Source of the DNA: Chloroflexota bacterium
Lineage (GTDB): Bacteria; Chloroflexota; Anaerolineae; Aggregatilineales; Phototrophicaceae
Reading direction: 5' to 3'
DNA: 64,000 bases
Assembly: GCA_009841405.1 (NCBI GenBank)
Contig: VXLV01000124.1
Location: 1-64,000 of the forward strand
Shown: positions 46,818 to 55,674 of the stretch, piece by piece
How positions within the stretch are numbered: position 1 is the first letter of the stretch
How the letters are laid out: each line of letters starts with the position of its first letter
Notes under the pieces: generated by a model
What the model was told of the DNA's origin: nothing
Databases searched by the model: none
What the model saw: only the letters and a program-made list of their open reading frames with translations
Made by a program: the position numbers and the translations under genes

Positions 46818-46890
46818 GCCTCTGTAGCTCAGCGGACAGAGCACCGGTCTTCTAAACCGTTGGTCGCAGGTTCGAGTCCTGCCAGGGGCG
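46818..46890 (+). tRNA. tRNA-Arg (anticodon TCT)
   Basis: A 73-nt cloverleaf. Acceptor GCCTCTG pairs with CAGGGGC, then discriminator G; D stem GCTC/GAGC; anticodon loop CTTCTAA with anticodon TCT; T arm GCAGG-TTCGAGT-CCTGC. The outermost anticodon-stem pair is a C-T mismatch. No CCA is encoded. It reads AGA arginine codons. Confidence 0.95.
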
Positions 46891-47261
46891 CTTATTCCAA
46901 GACCGATAGCCCGCGATAGTGTCAGTTTGCGGGTCCGCACAAAGATAAACCGGCCGATGAGGAACTGGAAGGCGCCGGGTCGGATTATAACACGGTTAAA
47001 GACAAAGATGACCAGGCGCCGCTTGAAACACTCGAGATCGTTGGCTTTACATTGAGATCGCTGAGACTGTTCCTGGATTGGCGCACGACCGATGGGAGCG
47101 GGAAAACAAGCGGGGCAAGCTGCTGCATTGTTCTGGCCGGCAACTGTCCGTGCAACGGGTCTCAATTCTGGACAGGTTACGCCGGCGGTTGCTAAATTGC
47201 GCAACCCAATTGATGATCTTCTGAAGAATCCCGCACGCGACAGCCGCCGGGCCGGTATTTT
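46891..47261. other. Gap between tRNA-Arg and the catabolic operon, no gene seen
   Basis: The gap runs from the tRNA to the binding-protein gene at 47436; this part shows no convincing gene, integrase remnant or direct repeat of the tRNA 3' end. A minus-strand frame here is the antisense of the tRNA. A tract GTATTTTTTGC near 47256-47265 may include a weak transcription end. Confidence 0.6.
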
Positions 47262-47290
47262 TTGCAGTATTATTGCGCTTATGTTATGCT
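47262..47290 (+). promoter_or_regulatory. Promoter of the ABC-transporter/catabolic operon
   Basis: TTGCAG (47262-47267), 17-bp spacer, TATGCT (47285-47290). The start near 47297 would give a leader of about 140 nt before ATG 47436. I did not find an obvious operator palindrome. Confidence 0.6.
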
Positions 47291-47435
47291 CTTTCAGTCG
47301 TTGGCTTGTACTACGCATTACGATGATCGGCGCGAACAAGCAGTTCCTAGTCTTGCTTCTTGATTTGAATCAGGGCGTCGGCTCAACTGAAGTACAACCA
47401 TATTGTGATTGGTGAAATTTGAAGGAGAAAGAGAA

Positions 47436-48743
47436 ATGAGAAATAGAAGATCAATTTCAAGAAGGCAGTTTTTGCAAACGGCCGGGGCAGGGCTCGCTTC
47501 TCTGGCGCTGGCGGGCGCGCCCGCCAGCCGCTTGCTGGCGCAAGGCGACACGCTGCAATTCTATGGCTGGGATTTCCAACCGGATACCATCCGCCAGCAT
47601 TTGGACAATTATACGGCGCAGTCTGGCACATCGGTTGATCTGCACATCATCCCCAATGTTGGATACTCCACTGGTCTGCAGACCAAGATCCTCGGTGGCG
47701 TGCACATGGATGTGTATTACAACTTCAAATACAACTCCACCCGCTTCTTTAATGCCGGGTGGGCGCGGCGTATGGACGACTTGCCGGATGCCGATGCAGT
47801 CATGGGCGAGATGTTTGCCAGTTCTGTTCCTTCCTACACCACGCCGGAGGGCCAGCTAATCAGCATGCCCTACTTCAGCGCCGTCCATGTCTTGCACTAC
47901 AACGAGCGCTTGCTCAGCGCATCGGGCTTTGACGCGCCGCCGGAGACCAAGCAGGATCTTTACGATCAGTGCAAGAAACTGAAGGAAGACGGTGTAGAAG
48001 CGCCCTATCTGGCGTACTGGATCAAGGAATTCTGTGAAGAATACCTGCAAGTCTATCTGCTTTCAGAAGGCGTCACGCCCTTCTCTCCAGAAGGCGAACC
48101 GGCTTTTGCAGATGACTCAAGGACGGCGGACGTGTTCGAGTGGTGGCAGGCGATGTTCCAGGACGGAATGACATCGCCGACACAGCTAACCGATCAGCCG
48201 GGCGAGCAGATGACAGCCATGCAAAACGGCACGTCGGCCTTCTACGTCTTGCATCACTATTTCTTGAAGCTGATGAACAGTGGCGGAGGTCCAGAAGTCG
48301 ACCATCTGCGCATTGCCGGCCGCATGCCGGGTTCCGATGGCAAGACCTTCCAAATGGGCGAAGTTGTGCAAATGTCCGATGGGCCAAATGTCGACAAGTC
48401 CTGGGATCTGGTCAAATTCTATACCTGGAAGGACGCGAACGGCGAACGTTCGGTGCACAAATCCTGGGCAGCAGCCGCCGCCTTGGGCGCGCCTTATCCT
48501 GACTTCTACGATGATCCCGAAGTGCAAGCCAATTACGGCGCCTACTACGACTTCGATCAGATCAAGGATATGTTCGCCAACAATTCCGATGTGGTGCAAG
48601 CGCGCAACCAGCCTTGGTACAGCGAATTTCAGACGCATGTCGGCGATGAAATACAGCGCATGCTCCAAGGCAATTTGGCGCCAGCCGATGCTGTGACCAG
48701 TTTAGCCGATAAGGTAGTGGAACTGCGCGAGCAATATTCGTAA
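47436..48743 (+). CDS. Sugar-type ABC transporter substrate-binding protein, Tat-exported
   Basis: 435 residues from ATG 47436, which follows GGAGAAAGAG. The N-terminus carries a Tat motif (SRRQFLQ) and a hydrophobic h-region ending near ASRLLAQG; no lipobox cysteine is seen. The mature part is family-1 solute-binding (MalE-like) by length and context: FYGWDFQPDTIRQHLDNY, VDVYYNFKYNST-like segments and the C-terminal WYSEFQTHVGDEIQRMLQG. The following permeases are of the MalF/MalG type. The ligand is not predictable; a sugar or sugar acid is usual. Confidence 0.88.
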   Translation: MRNRRSISRRQFLQTAGAGLASLALAGAPASRLLAQGDTLQFYGWDFQPDTIRQHLDNYTAQSGTSVDLHIIPNVGYSTGLQTKILGGVHMDVYYNFKYNSTRFFNAGWARRMDDLPDADAVMGEMFASSVPSYTTPEGQLISMPYFSAVHVLHYNERLLSASGFDAPPETKQDLYDQCKKLKEDGVEAPYLAYWIKEFCEEYLQVYLLSEGVTPFSPEGEPAFADDSRTADVFEWWQAMFQDGMTSPTQLTDQPGEQMTAMQNGTSAFYVLHHYFLKLMNSGGGPEVDHLRIAGRMPGSDGKTFQMGEVVQMSDGPNVDKSWDLVKFYTWKDANGERSVHKSWAAAAALGAPYPDFYDDPEVQANYGAYYDFDQIKDMFANNSDVVQARNQPWYSEFQTHVGDEIQRMLQGNLAPADAVTSLADKVVELREQYS

Positions 48744-48789
48744 GCCGGTGTTCACTCAGCTAGATCCATACAGGCGCGATTGAATTCAC

Positions 48790-48822
48790 ATACAGTTTGG
48801 GACGCTCTGTCCCAAACTGTAT
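48790..48822. repeat. Perfect 14-bp inverted repeat after the binding-protein gene
   Basis: ATACAGTTTGGGAC (48790-48803), loop GCTCT, GTCCCAAACTGTAT (48809-48822). There is no T run, so it is not a standard terminator. In ABC operons such a hairpin after the binding-protein gene often protects its mRNA from 3' exonucleases and lowers permease expression; that role is inferred. Confidence 0.8.
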
Positions 48823-48870
48823 AGCATTGTCGCTGCGCATCTGGAACGCAAACTGGGTGGGGTCCACGTT

Positions 48871-49794
48871 TTGGCGTCAGAACAATTGGGAAAAGCAGCA
48901 GCGCAACAGCGCAAACACTGGGACCGCAAGTGGATTCCCTATGTTCTGCTGGCGCCCGCGCTCGTCACCATATTTGTCATCATCCTCAGCCCATTAGCCA
49001 CCACGATTTACTACAGCTTCTCCAATATTGATCTCATCCGCGATCGGACGACCTTCGTCGGCATCGACAACTACGTCGAGCTATTTGGCAGCCGTCTTTT
49101 CTGGAAGGCGGTAGAAGTAAACTTAAAGTTCGCCGCTATTGTTGTGACCGTTCCGACCTTAACAGGCTTGTTTTTTGCCTTGCTGCTAGTTGAGAACTTC
49201 AAGGGCCGCAGCATTGGCCGCACCTTATTGATATTGCCTTGGGCCCTGCCCTGGATCGTTGTCGGATTGTTGTGGAATTGGGTGGTCAATGCGCAGTTCG
49301 GCGCGCTGAATGGCCTGCTATACACCCTGGGTTTGATCGACAAATACATTCCCTTTATGGCAGATGAGGACTGGGCTTTGGTATTCACCGCCATGGCTTC
49401 GGCTTGGCGGCAGACTTCATTCAGCGCGATCCTGCTGCTGGCGGCGCTGCAGACAATACCGGAAGATCTCTACGATGCCGCGAAAGTGGATGGCGCCGGG
49501 ATGCGCGCGCGTTTTCGCTTCATCACATTCGCTTGGCTGCGACCCACGCTTACGATTGTTCTACTCTATAACGTTGTCCTGGGTTTCCTGCAGTTTGACG
49601 CCGTCTGGATCATGACCCAGGGCGGACCTGGCGATGCGACCATGCTCATCTCGGTGCTGTTGTATCGCTATACTTTCATAAATTTTGATCTGGGCATGGG
49701 CGCCGCAGTCTCGAATGTGCTGGGTTTGATCACAATGGGAGTCGGTCTCATCTTCGTGCGCTTGATATATCGGTCGCATACGACCTACGCCTAG
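48871..49794 (+). CDS. ABC transporter permease, MalF type
   Basis: 307 residues from TTG 48871. Six hydrophobic segments; the first (YVLLAPALVTIFVIILSPL) is typical of this family. The EAA loop that meets the ATPase is DLYDAAKVDGAGMRARFRFIT. It is the first permease subunit of the binding-protein system. No ATPase gene is nearby, so a shared MsmK/UgpC-type ATPase elsewhere is probably used. It ends 9 bp before the next permease. Confidence 0.9.
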   Translation: MASEQLGKAAAQQRKHWDRKWIPYVLLAPALVTIFVIILSPLATTIYYSFSNIDLIRDRTTFVGIDNYVELFGSRLFWKAVEVNLKFAAIVVTVPTLTGLFFALLLVENFKGRSIGRTLLILPWALPWIVVGLLWNWVVNAQFGALNGLLYTLGLIDKYIPFMADEDWALVFTAMASAWRQTSFSAILLLAALQTIPEDLYDAAKVDGAGMRARFRFITFAWLRPTLTIVLLYNVVLGFLQFDAVWIMTQGGPGDATMLISVLLYRYTFINFDLGMGAAVSNVLGLITMGVGLIFVRLIYRSHTTYA

Positions 49795-49803
49795 GGCACG
49801 GCC

Positions 49804-50688
49804 ATGAGCCACACTTATCGCAAGTTCGGGCAAACTCTTGTACGCAAGACGATCACATATTTCGCCTTCTTTTGCTTGCTGTTTTGGGTTGGCTTTCCGG
49901 TCTATTACATGCTTATCACCAGCTTTATGAATTCGCACGAGCTAGGCGCCAAGCCGCCGAATTGGATTCCGCAGGAGCCCACGATTGAGAATTATCGAGA
50001 GGTCGTGATGGGCGAGACAGCCGTACGCGGCGCGCACAGTTCGCATGGCGAGTTCTCGCGCATGATGCCTGCCCTGCTAAACAGCACCTTCGTGTCGGTG
50101 GCGGTCGTCTTTTCCAACCTCATCATCGGCGGGATGGCCGCATACGCGTTTTCCCGCTTTGACTTTCGTCTTTCGCGGATTGTCTATCTCGGCGTCTTGA
50201 TGACGAGAGTGCTACCGGCCTTGAGCTTGATTGTGCCCTTATTCATCATTCTGCGAAAGCTCGCCCTGATCAACACGCTCTGGGCGCTGATTCTCACCTA
50301 CACGATTTTCATTCTTCCGCTCACGATCTGGATTTTGCGCGAGTATTTCGACACGCTGGCGCGCGACATCGAGGAGATGGCGCTGATCGACGGCGCGACG
50401 CGGTGGCAGGCTTTCCGCATGGTGGTTGCGCCGTTGGCTGTCCCCGGGCTGATCGCGGTTGGCGTTATGTCGTTCATGGAAGCGTGGAGTGAGTTCTTTT
50501 TCGCGCTTACCCTCACGAATTCCTTGACATATCCGCCGCTGCTGATGTCGTATCGAAATCTGGCGCAGGTAAACTGGAACGGGCTGGCTGCGGCGACCAC
50601 AATTGGCGTCCTGCCGCCGGTGACCGTGGCATTTGTGTTCCAGCGTTACCTCGTGCGCGGCTTAAGCGAAGGCGCAGTGAAAGGCTAG
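49804..50688 (+). CDS. ABC transporter permease, MalG type, copy 1
   Basis: 294 residues, six transmembrane segments. The EAA loop is EEMALIDGATRWQAFRMVV. ELGAKPPNWIPQEPTIENYRE is the typical extracytoplasmic loop after the first helix. It is the partner of the upstream MalF-type permease. The next gene is a close paralogue, so this transporter may have two alternative second subunits or assemble with both. Confidence 0.92.
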   Translation: MSHTYRKFGQTLVRKTITYFAFFCLLFWVGFPVYYMLITSFMNSHELGAKPPNWIPQEPTIENYREVVMGETAVRGAHSSHGEFSRMMPALLNSTFVSVAVVFSNLIIGGMAAYAFSRFDFRLSRIVYLGVLMTRVLPALSLIVPLFIILRKLALINTLWALILTYTIFILPLTIWILREYFDTLARDIEEMALIDGATRWQAFRMVVAPLAVPGLIAVGVMSFMEAWSEFFFALTLTNSLTYPPLLMSYRNLAQVNWNGLAAATTIGVLPPVTVAFVFQRYLVRGLSEGAVKG

Positions 50689-50694
50689 CCAAGG

Positions 50695-51579
50695 GTGGCG
50701 GCTGGAGTCGGCTACCGGAATTCAGGCATTGTCCGCAAGATCGCGACCTATTTCGCGTTCTTTTGCTTGCTCTTCTGGGTCGGATTTCCCGTCTACTTTA
50801 TGCTGATCACCAGCTTTATGCGCGCGCACGAATTGGGCGCCAAGCCACCGCACTGGATTCCGCCCGAGCCAACAGTCGAAAATTATCGCGAGGTTTTGAT
50901 TGGCAAAGCCGGCGAAGCGGGCGGTTATGGCTCCACGACCGAATTCACGCGCATGATGCCCGCGCTGCTCAACAGCACCTTTGTCTCGGTAGCCGTGGTC
51001 CTTTCGAATCTGGTCATCGGCGGTATGGCTGCTTACGCCTTTTCCCGCTTTCGTTTCCGTCTTTCGCGCGCTGCCTACTTCGCGATCCTGATGACGCGCG
51101 TGCTGCCGGCTTTGAGCCTGATTGTGCCGCTTTTTGTGATCTTGCGAAAACTCAAATTGGTTAACACGCTCTGGGCGCTGATTCTCACCTACACGATATT
51201 CATATTGCCATTGACCATTTGGATCTTGCGCGAGTACTTCGACACGCTGGCGCGCGATATCGAGGAGATGGCGCTGATCGACGGCGCCACCCGCTGGCAG
51301 GCATTCCGGATGGTGGTGGCGCCACTGGCGATTCCGGGAATCATTGCCGTTGGCGTAATGTCATTCATGGAAGCCTGGAGCGAGTTTTTCTTTGCACTGA
51401 CGCTTACCAACTCGCTGACCTATCCACCCTTGTTGATGTCTTTTCGCAACTTGCATCAGGTCAACTGGAATGCGCTGGCGGCGGCGACCGTTATCGGTGT
51501 GATTCCGCCTGTCGTAATCGCCTTCGTCTTTCAGCGCTATCTGGTGCGCAGTCTAAGCGAAGGCGCCGTTAAAGGATAG
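50695..51579 (+). CDS. ABC transporter permease, MalG type, copy 2 (tandem duplicate)
   Basis: 294 residues from GTG 50695. It is the same length as the preceding permease and shares long identical stretches, such as NSTFVSVAVV, ALILTYTIFILPLTIWILRE and EEMALIDGATRWQAFRMVV. Differences cluster in the N-terminus and the extracytoplasmic loop (GKAGEAGGYGSTTEFTRM against GETAVRGAHSSHGEFSRM). Both copies keep their EAA loop and all helices, so neither looks broken. This is a recent tandem duplication by appearance. Confidence 0.92.
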   Translation: MAAGVGYRNSGIVRKIATYFAFFCLLFWVGFPVYFMLITSFMRAHELGAKPPHWIPPEPTVENYREVLIGKAGEAGGYGSTTEFTRMMPALLNSTFVSVAVVLSNLVIGGMAAYAFSRFRFRLSRAAYFAILMTRVLPALSLIVPLFVILRKLKLVNTLWALILTYTIFILPLTIWILREYFDTLARDIEEMALIDGATRWQAFRMVVAPLAIPGIIAVGVMSFMEAWSEFFFALTLTNSLTYPPLLMSFRNLHQVNWNALAAATVIGVIPPVVIAFVFQRYLVRSLSEGAVKG

Positions 51580-51583
51580 AAGG

Positions 51584-52561
51584 ATGTCGGTTCGGCTCGG
51601 CGTTTTGGGCGCGGGAATAATCGCCAAGTCATTCATGGACGAGGCGCCCCATGTGCCTGACCTGGAGGTTGCGGTCATTTGCGATATCGTCGAAGACGCC
51701 GCGCGCGCGCTGGCGGAACCGCGAAACATCCCCACGACGACGGACTTCCGCGCTGTGCTCGCCGATGAGACGATAGACGCGATATACATCGCTTTGCCTC
51801 ACCATTTGCACGCGGAGGCTACAATCGCGGCGGCCGAAGCCGGCAAACATATACTGCTTGAAAAACCGATGGCGAACTCGCTGGAAGAGGCTGACCGCAT
51901 GTTGGCGGCGCAAAGACGCGCCGGCATCAAACTGATGATCGGCTTCACGCATCGATTCCACTCCGAGCTGGAAACGGCTAAACGGCTGATTGACGCGGGC
52001 GAATTGGGGCAATTGACGCTGGCTGTCGATGTGATGACGACCGGCGGCGTGATACCAAGTTGGTTTTGGCGGAAGTCGGAGGCGGGCGGCGGCGTCTTGC
52101 ACGTCAACGGCGCTCACAGCTTTGATCGGCTGCGCTGGTTAATGGGCGCGGAAATCGTGGAGGTCTTCGCTTATGTGGAATCTTACGATTCGCGCAAAAC
52201 GGTCGAAGACAGCGCGGTGGTCGCACTGCGTTTCGCGAATGGCGCCATGGGTACCACGGTACACAATTGGGTAACCGACATAGGCGTGCCCTTCAAGTGC
52301 GATTTGGATATTCACGGGACTGAGGGAGCGATACGCATTGATACCTGGAATTCAGTGGAGTTCTCCAATGCGCGACACACATGGCGGCAGCGACGCGAGC
52401 GCGACGACATGTTCGCGAAGGAAATCGGAGAATTCGTCAGCGCGATTGTGGAAGACCGCGAGCCCTGCGTCACCGGCGAGGACGGCCGACGTAGCTTGGC
52501 TTGCGTGCTGGCCGCTTATGAATCGGCGCGGACAGGCAAACTGGTAAGACTGGACAAGTGA
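51584..52561 (+). CDS. Gfo/Idh/MocA-family oxidoreductase 1
   Basis: 325 residues. The N-terminal Rossmann domain starts VRLGVLGAGIIAKSFMDEA; HILLEKPMANSLEEADRM carries the EKP motif whose lysine is catalytic. The C-terminal alpha/beta domain includes GVLHVNGAHSFDRLRWLMG, with conserved histidines. These enzymes oxidise or reduce sugars, inositols and derivatives with NAD(P). It lies 4 bp after the second MalG permease. Confidence 0.92.
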   Translation: MSVRLGVLGAGIIAKSFMDEAPHVPDLEVAVICDIVEDAARALAEPRNIPTTTDFRAVLADETIDAIYIALPHHLHAEATIAAAEAGKHILLEKPMANSLEEADRMLAAQRRAGIKLMIGFTHRFHSELETAKRLIDAGELGQLTLAVDVMTTGGVIPSWFWRKSEAGGGVLHVNGAHSFDRLRWLMGAEIVEVFAYVESYDSRKTVEDSAVVALRFANGAMGTTVHNWVTDIGVPFKCDLDIHGTEGAIRIDTWNSVEFSNARHTWRQRRERDDMFAKEIGEFVSAIVEDREPCVTGEDGRRSLACVLAAYESARTGKLVRLDK

Positions 52562-52577
52562 AACGGAGGGCAAGGCA

Positions 52578-53528
52578 ATGTCAAAAAAAGTTCGGACGAT
52601 CACTGGCGATGTAGCGCCGGAAGCGCTGGGTCGGACGCTCATCCACGAGCATCTCTGCGTGGACTGGGGCGATCTTCTGGGACGGCCAAAAGTTCTCGAT
52701 TTCGACCGTGACGAGATGGTCGACCGAATGGTCGCCAAGATGGATGAGCTCTATGCGGCTGGCATCGGCGCGATGACGGAATGCACGCCCATTGGCACCG
52801 GGCGATATCTCGATCTCTATTTCGATGTTGCCCGCCGCAGCAAAGTAAAGCTCATTTGCTCGACCGGATTCTTCCACGAATCCTGGTCGCCGATGCACCT
52901 CTACGCGCAGTTAATGGATATCGACCAGATGGCGGCGCTCTTCGTTCGAGAAATCAACGAAGGCATGGGCGACACGCTGCTGAAAGCCGGCTTGATCAAA
53001 TGCGCGACGGGTGAAGGACAGATTTCCGCGAAAGAAGAGGAAGTTCTGCGCGCGGCAGCACGCGCCCACAAAGCGACCGGCTGCCCCATCATCACTCACA
53101 CCACAGATGGTTTGGGTCCCGAGCAGCTCGACATTTTTGAATCGGAAGGCGTCATGCCCGACGAAGTCATCCTCAGTCATATCGGCTGTCAGCCAGATCC
53201 GATCGCGGGCTCCGAGCAGGTCTTGCGCCGCGGCGCCAACGTAAGCTTCGACCGCATCGGCATGGTCGGGGCGTTCTTCGAAGATGATCACTGGCTCGAA
53301 GTGGTGGGCAACGCCATCAAGAAAGGCTACATCGACCAGGTCATGCTCAGCCACGACGCCGCCGTCTTCGCTCATGGTTATGAAGCGGCCTCGGGCGATG
53401 ATGTCTGGGACGACTACACCTACGTCTATACGCAGTTCGTGCCCAAATTACAGAAAGCGCATGGCATCACAGACAGCCAGATCGAGACCATGTTTGTGAC
53501 CAACCCGCAGCGGGTGTTGGCGTTTTGA
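52578..53528 (+). CDS. Phosphotriesterase-family metal-dependent hydrolase
   Basis: 316 residues with GGAGGG before the ATG. All binuclear metal ligands of the family appear: HEH in TLIHEHLCVDW (about 23-25), the carbamylated-lysine position in GLIKCATGEG (about 140), His in PIITHTTDG and LSHIGCQ, and Asp in SHDAAVF. Known members hydrolyse lactones or phosphotriesters; in a sugar-catabolic operon a sugar lactonase is the best guess. The TGA overlaps the next ATG by one base. Confidence 0.88.
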   Translation: MSKKVRTITGDVAPEALGRTLIHEHLCVDWGDLLGRPKVLDFDRDEMVDRMVAKMDELYAAGIGAMTECTPIGTGRYLDLYFDVARRSKVKLICSTGFFHESWSPMHLYAQLMDIDQMAALFVREINEGMGDTLLKAGLIKCATGEGQISAKEEEVLRAAARAHKATGCPIITHTTDGLGPEQLDIFESEGVMPDEVILSHIGCQPDPIAGSEQVLRRGANVSFDRIGMVGAFFEDDHWLEVVGNAIKKGYIDQVMLSHDAAVFAHGYEAASGDDVWDDYTYVYTQFVPKLQKAHGITDSQIETMFVTNPQRVLAF

Positions 53529-54634
53529 TGGCGACGCACATCAGTGATCTTGACACCCCGGCGCTCATAGTCGATATCGACAAGTTGAAATTCAATATCC
53601 AGGACATGGCGGATTTCGCCGCTGCCAATGGAATTCAGTTGCGTCCGCACGCCAAGACACATAAGACGCCAGAGGTTGGCAGGCTGCAACTCGAGGCGGG
53701 CGCCGTCGGTGTGACGGTGGCCAAGCTCAGTGAGGCGGAGGTCTTCATAGATTCCGGCTGCGATGAAGTCTTGGTGGCTTATCCGCTGGTCGGCGCTGCC
53801 AAACACCGCAGACTGGTTGAGCTTTGCCGGCGCGCGCGCATCACTACCGTTGTCGACCATACGGATATTGCCGCGGCGCTCTCGCGCACCATGAGCGCAA
53901 ACGGCCTCGAACTGCCGGTGATGGTCGAGGTTGACACGGGGCTGGAGCGCTGTGGCGTGCCTCCACTTGAGCCAGCGCGCGAGCTGGCGCATAACATCGC
54001 GCGACTGCCAGGACTGCAGTTTGCTGGATTGCTCACCCATGAGGGACACGCTCAACTGGCTGGCGCGCCGGACGCGGTACGCTCGACCGGGCTATCTGCC
54101 GGGCAGATGATGGCGGAAACAGCTGAGTTGATCCGAGAATCGGGGCTGGAAGTACCGATCATATCTGTCGGTTTGACCGCCACCGCCAAGATCACCGCGA
54201 CCGTTGATGGCGTGACCGAGACGCGCCCTGGAATCTATGTCTTTTACGATCGCAGCGAGGTGCTTCATCAAGTCGTTACGCCCGACAGATGCGCCGCGCG
54301 CATATTGGCGACGGTGGCGACGCGCCCGACAGCCGATCGCATCATCCTCGATTCGGGCACAAAAGCGCTTACCAGCGACCGCGCCGGCGTCGCGCCGCCA
54401 GTGACGGGGCACGGCTATGTCATAGACCATCCCGATTGGGAGATTACGAGCCTCAGTGAAGAGCATGGCGCCACGACCATCCCAGCCGAAGATCCAGTGG
54501 CCATCGGCGAGCGCGTTCAGATCATACCCAATCATATTTGCCCGGTGATAAACCTCTTTGACAGCATGACGATTGTGCAGGGCGAGAGCGTTATCGATGA
54601 ATGGGCGGTGGCAGCGCGGGGTAAATCACAGTAG
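53528..54634 (+). CDS. D-threonine aldolase / D-serine dehydratase-like PLP enzyme
   Basis: 368 residues from ATG 53528 (TGATG overlap with the preceding gene). It is an alanine-racemase-fold enzyme: LDTPALIVDIDKLKFNI, then HAKTHKTPEVGRLQLEAGA with the PLP lysine. The metal-binding signature of the DTA/DSD group is present: SEEHGA and PNHICPVINLFD (His and Cys). The family cleaves D-3-hydroxy amino acids to glycine plus an aldehyde, or dehydrates D-serine. With a D-aminoacylase nearby, a D-configured amino substrate is suggested but not shown. Confidence 0.88.
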   Translation: MATHISDLDTPALIVDIDKLKFNIQDMADFAAANGIQLRPHAKTHKTPEVGRLQLEAGAVGVTVAKLSEAEVFIDSGCDEVLVAYPLVGAAKHRRLVELCRRARITTVVDHTDIAAALSRTMSANGLELPVMVEVDTGLERCGVPPLEPARELAHNIARLPGLQFAGLLTHEGHAQLAGAPDAVRSTGLSAGQMMAETAELIRESGLEVPIISVGLTATAKITATVDGVTETRPGIYVFYDRSEVLHQVVTPDRCAARILATVATRPTADRIILDSGTKALTSDRAGVAPPVTGHGYVIDHPDWEITSLSEEHGATTIPAEDPVAIGERVQIIPNHICPVINLFDSMTIVQGESVIDEWAVAARGKSQ

Positions 54635-54645
54635 GGGCAAGAGAC

Positions 54646-55674
54646 ATGAGCAGACTGAAACTGGGAATCATCGGCTGTGGCTGGATCGCGCCCTTTCATG
54701 TAGCGGCGCTGAATCGGCTCAGTGACCGCGTCGCCGTGGTCTGGGCTGCCGACCCCGAAATCGATCGGGCCGAAACGATTGCCCGTTCTTTGGCCACGGG
54801 CGATGTCGACGTTCTTGGCGATTATCGCGACGGATTGGGCCACGTCGATGCTGTGTCGATTCTTGTGCCGCATCACTTGCATCATCCAATCACTCTGGAC
54901 GCGATGCAGGCCGACTGTCATGTGCTGCTGGAAAAACCCTTCGCGCTGACGCTGGAAGAAGCCGATGACATGATCGCCGCAGCCGAGGCACAGGACAAGA
55001 CACTGATGATCGCTCTCCCGCATCGATACCGCAAAAGCACACAAGCCTTCAGACAGGTCATCGACAGCGGCGACTACGGCCGCTTGTTCATGCTGGACGC
55101 GTTCATGGACGAAGACAATCGCAATTACGTCACCGGTGGCTGGTTCGTCAAAAGAGCGACGCTGGGCGGTGGCGTATACTTTTCGGCGTCGGCGCATATG
55201 TTGGACGTTATGCTCTGGATCGCGGGTGAAGTTCAGTCTGTGTCGATGGTCGGCACACATGCGGGCTTGCCAATGGAAGGCGAAGACACCGCAATCTCGA
55301 TTATCAAATTCAAGAACGGCGTCGTTGGTACGACGCGCCATACCTGGTTCTCGCCCAAGCCCCATCGCTGGTACACCATGCGCGCCTTTTGCGAGCGCGC
55401 CGTAATCACGCTGACAGTCCATCCTCTGGGTGAATTGGCGGTCGAAGGCGTCCACTGCGCCTGGAGCTCGCAAATCACCGTCGCCGAAGCGGGAGCGGAT
55501 GAGAAGGTTATTCTTGAAAGCGACGAAGGGCTGGACTTGACCGAGGAAGTGCGTCACTTCTTGGACTGCGTCGACAGCGGCGCTCAACCGCAAACCGACG
55601 GACTTGTCGCGCGGCAGCTTATGCAAGTGGCGCTCGACGCCTATCGCGACGCCGAAATCAGGGGAGCGAACTGA
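54646..55674 (+). CDS. Gfo/Idh/MocA-family oxidoreductase 2
   Basis: 342 residues. It has the Rossmann start LKLGIIGCGWIAPFHVAALN, the EKP segment HVLLEKPFALTLEEADDM and a C-terminal domain with GGGVYFSASAHMLDVMLW. It is only distantly like the first Gfo/Idh/MocA protein in this operon, so the two probably act on different intermediates. Its TGA overlaps the next ATG by one base (TGATG). Confidence 0.9.
   Translation: MSRLKLGIIGCGWIAPFHVAALNRLSDRVAVVWAADPEIDRAETIARSLATGDVDVLGDYRDGLGHVDAVSILVPHHLHHPITLDAMQADCHVLLEKPFALTLEEADDMIAAAEAQDKTLMIALPHRYRKSTQAFRQVIDSGDYGRLFMLDAFMDEDNRNYVTGGWFVKRATLGGGVYFSASAHMLDVMLWIAGEVQSVSMVGTHAGLPMEGEDTAISIIKFKNGVVGTTRHTWFSPKPHRWYTMRAFCERAVITLTVHPLGELAVEGVHCAWSSQITVAEAGADEKVILESDEGLDLTEEVRHFLDCVDSGAQPQTDGLVARQLMQVALDAYRDAEIRGAN

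Noticed and set aside
46737..47339. 200-codon minus-strand frame including a PGRTRTCDQRFRRPVLCPL-like stretch
   Set aside because: This is the antisense translation of the tRNA-Arg gene, a known false-protein pattern.
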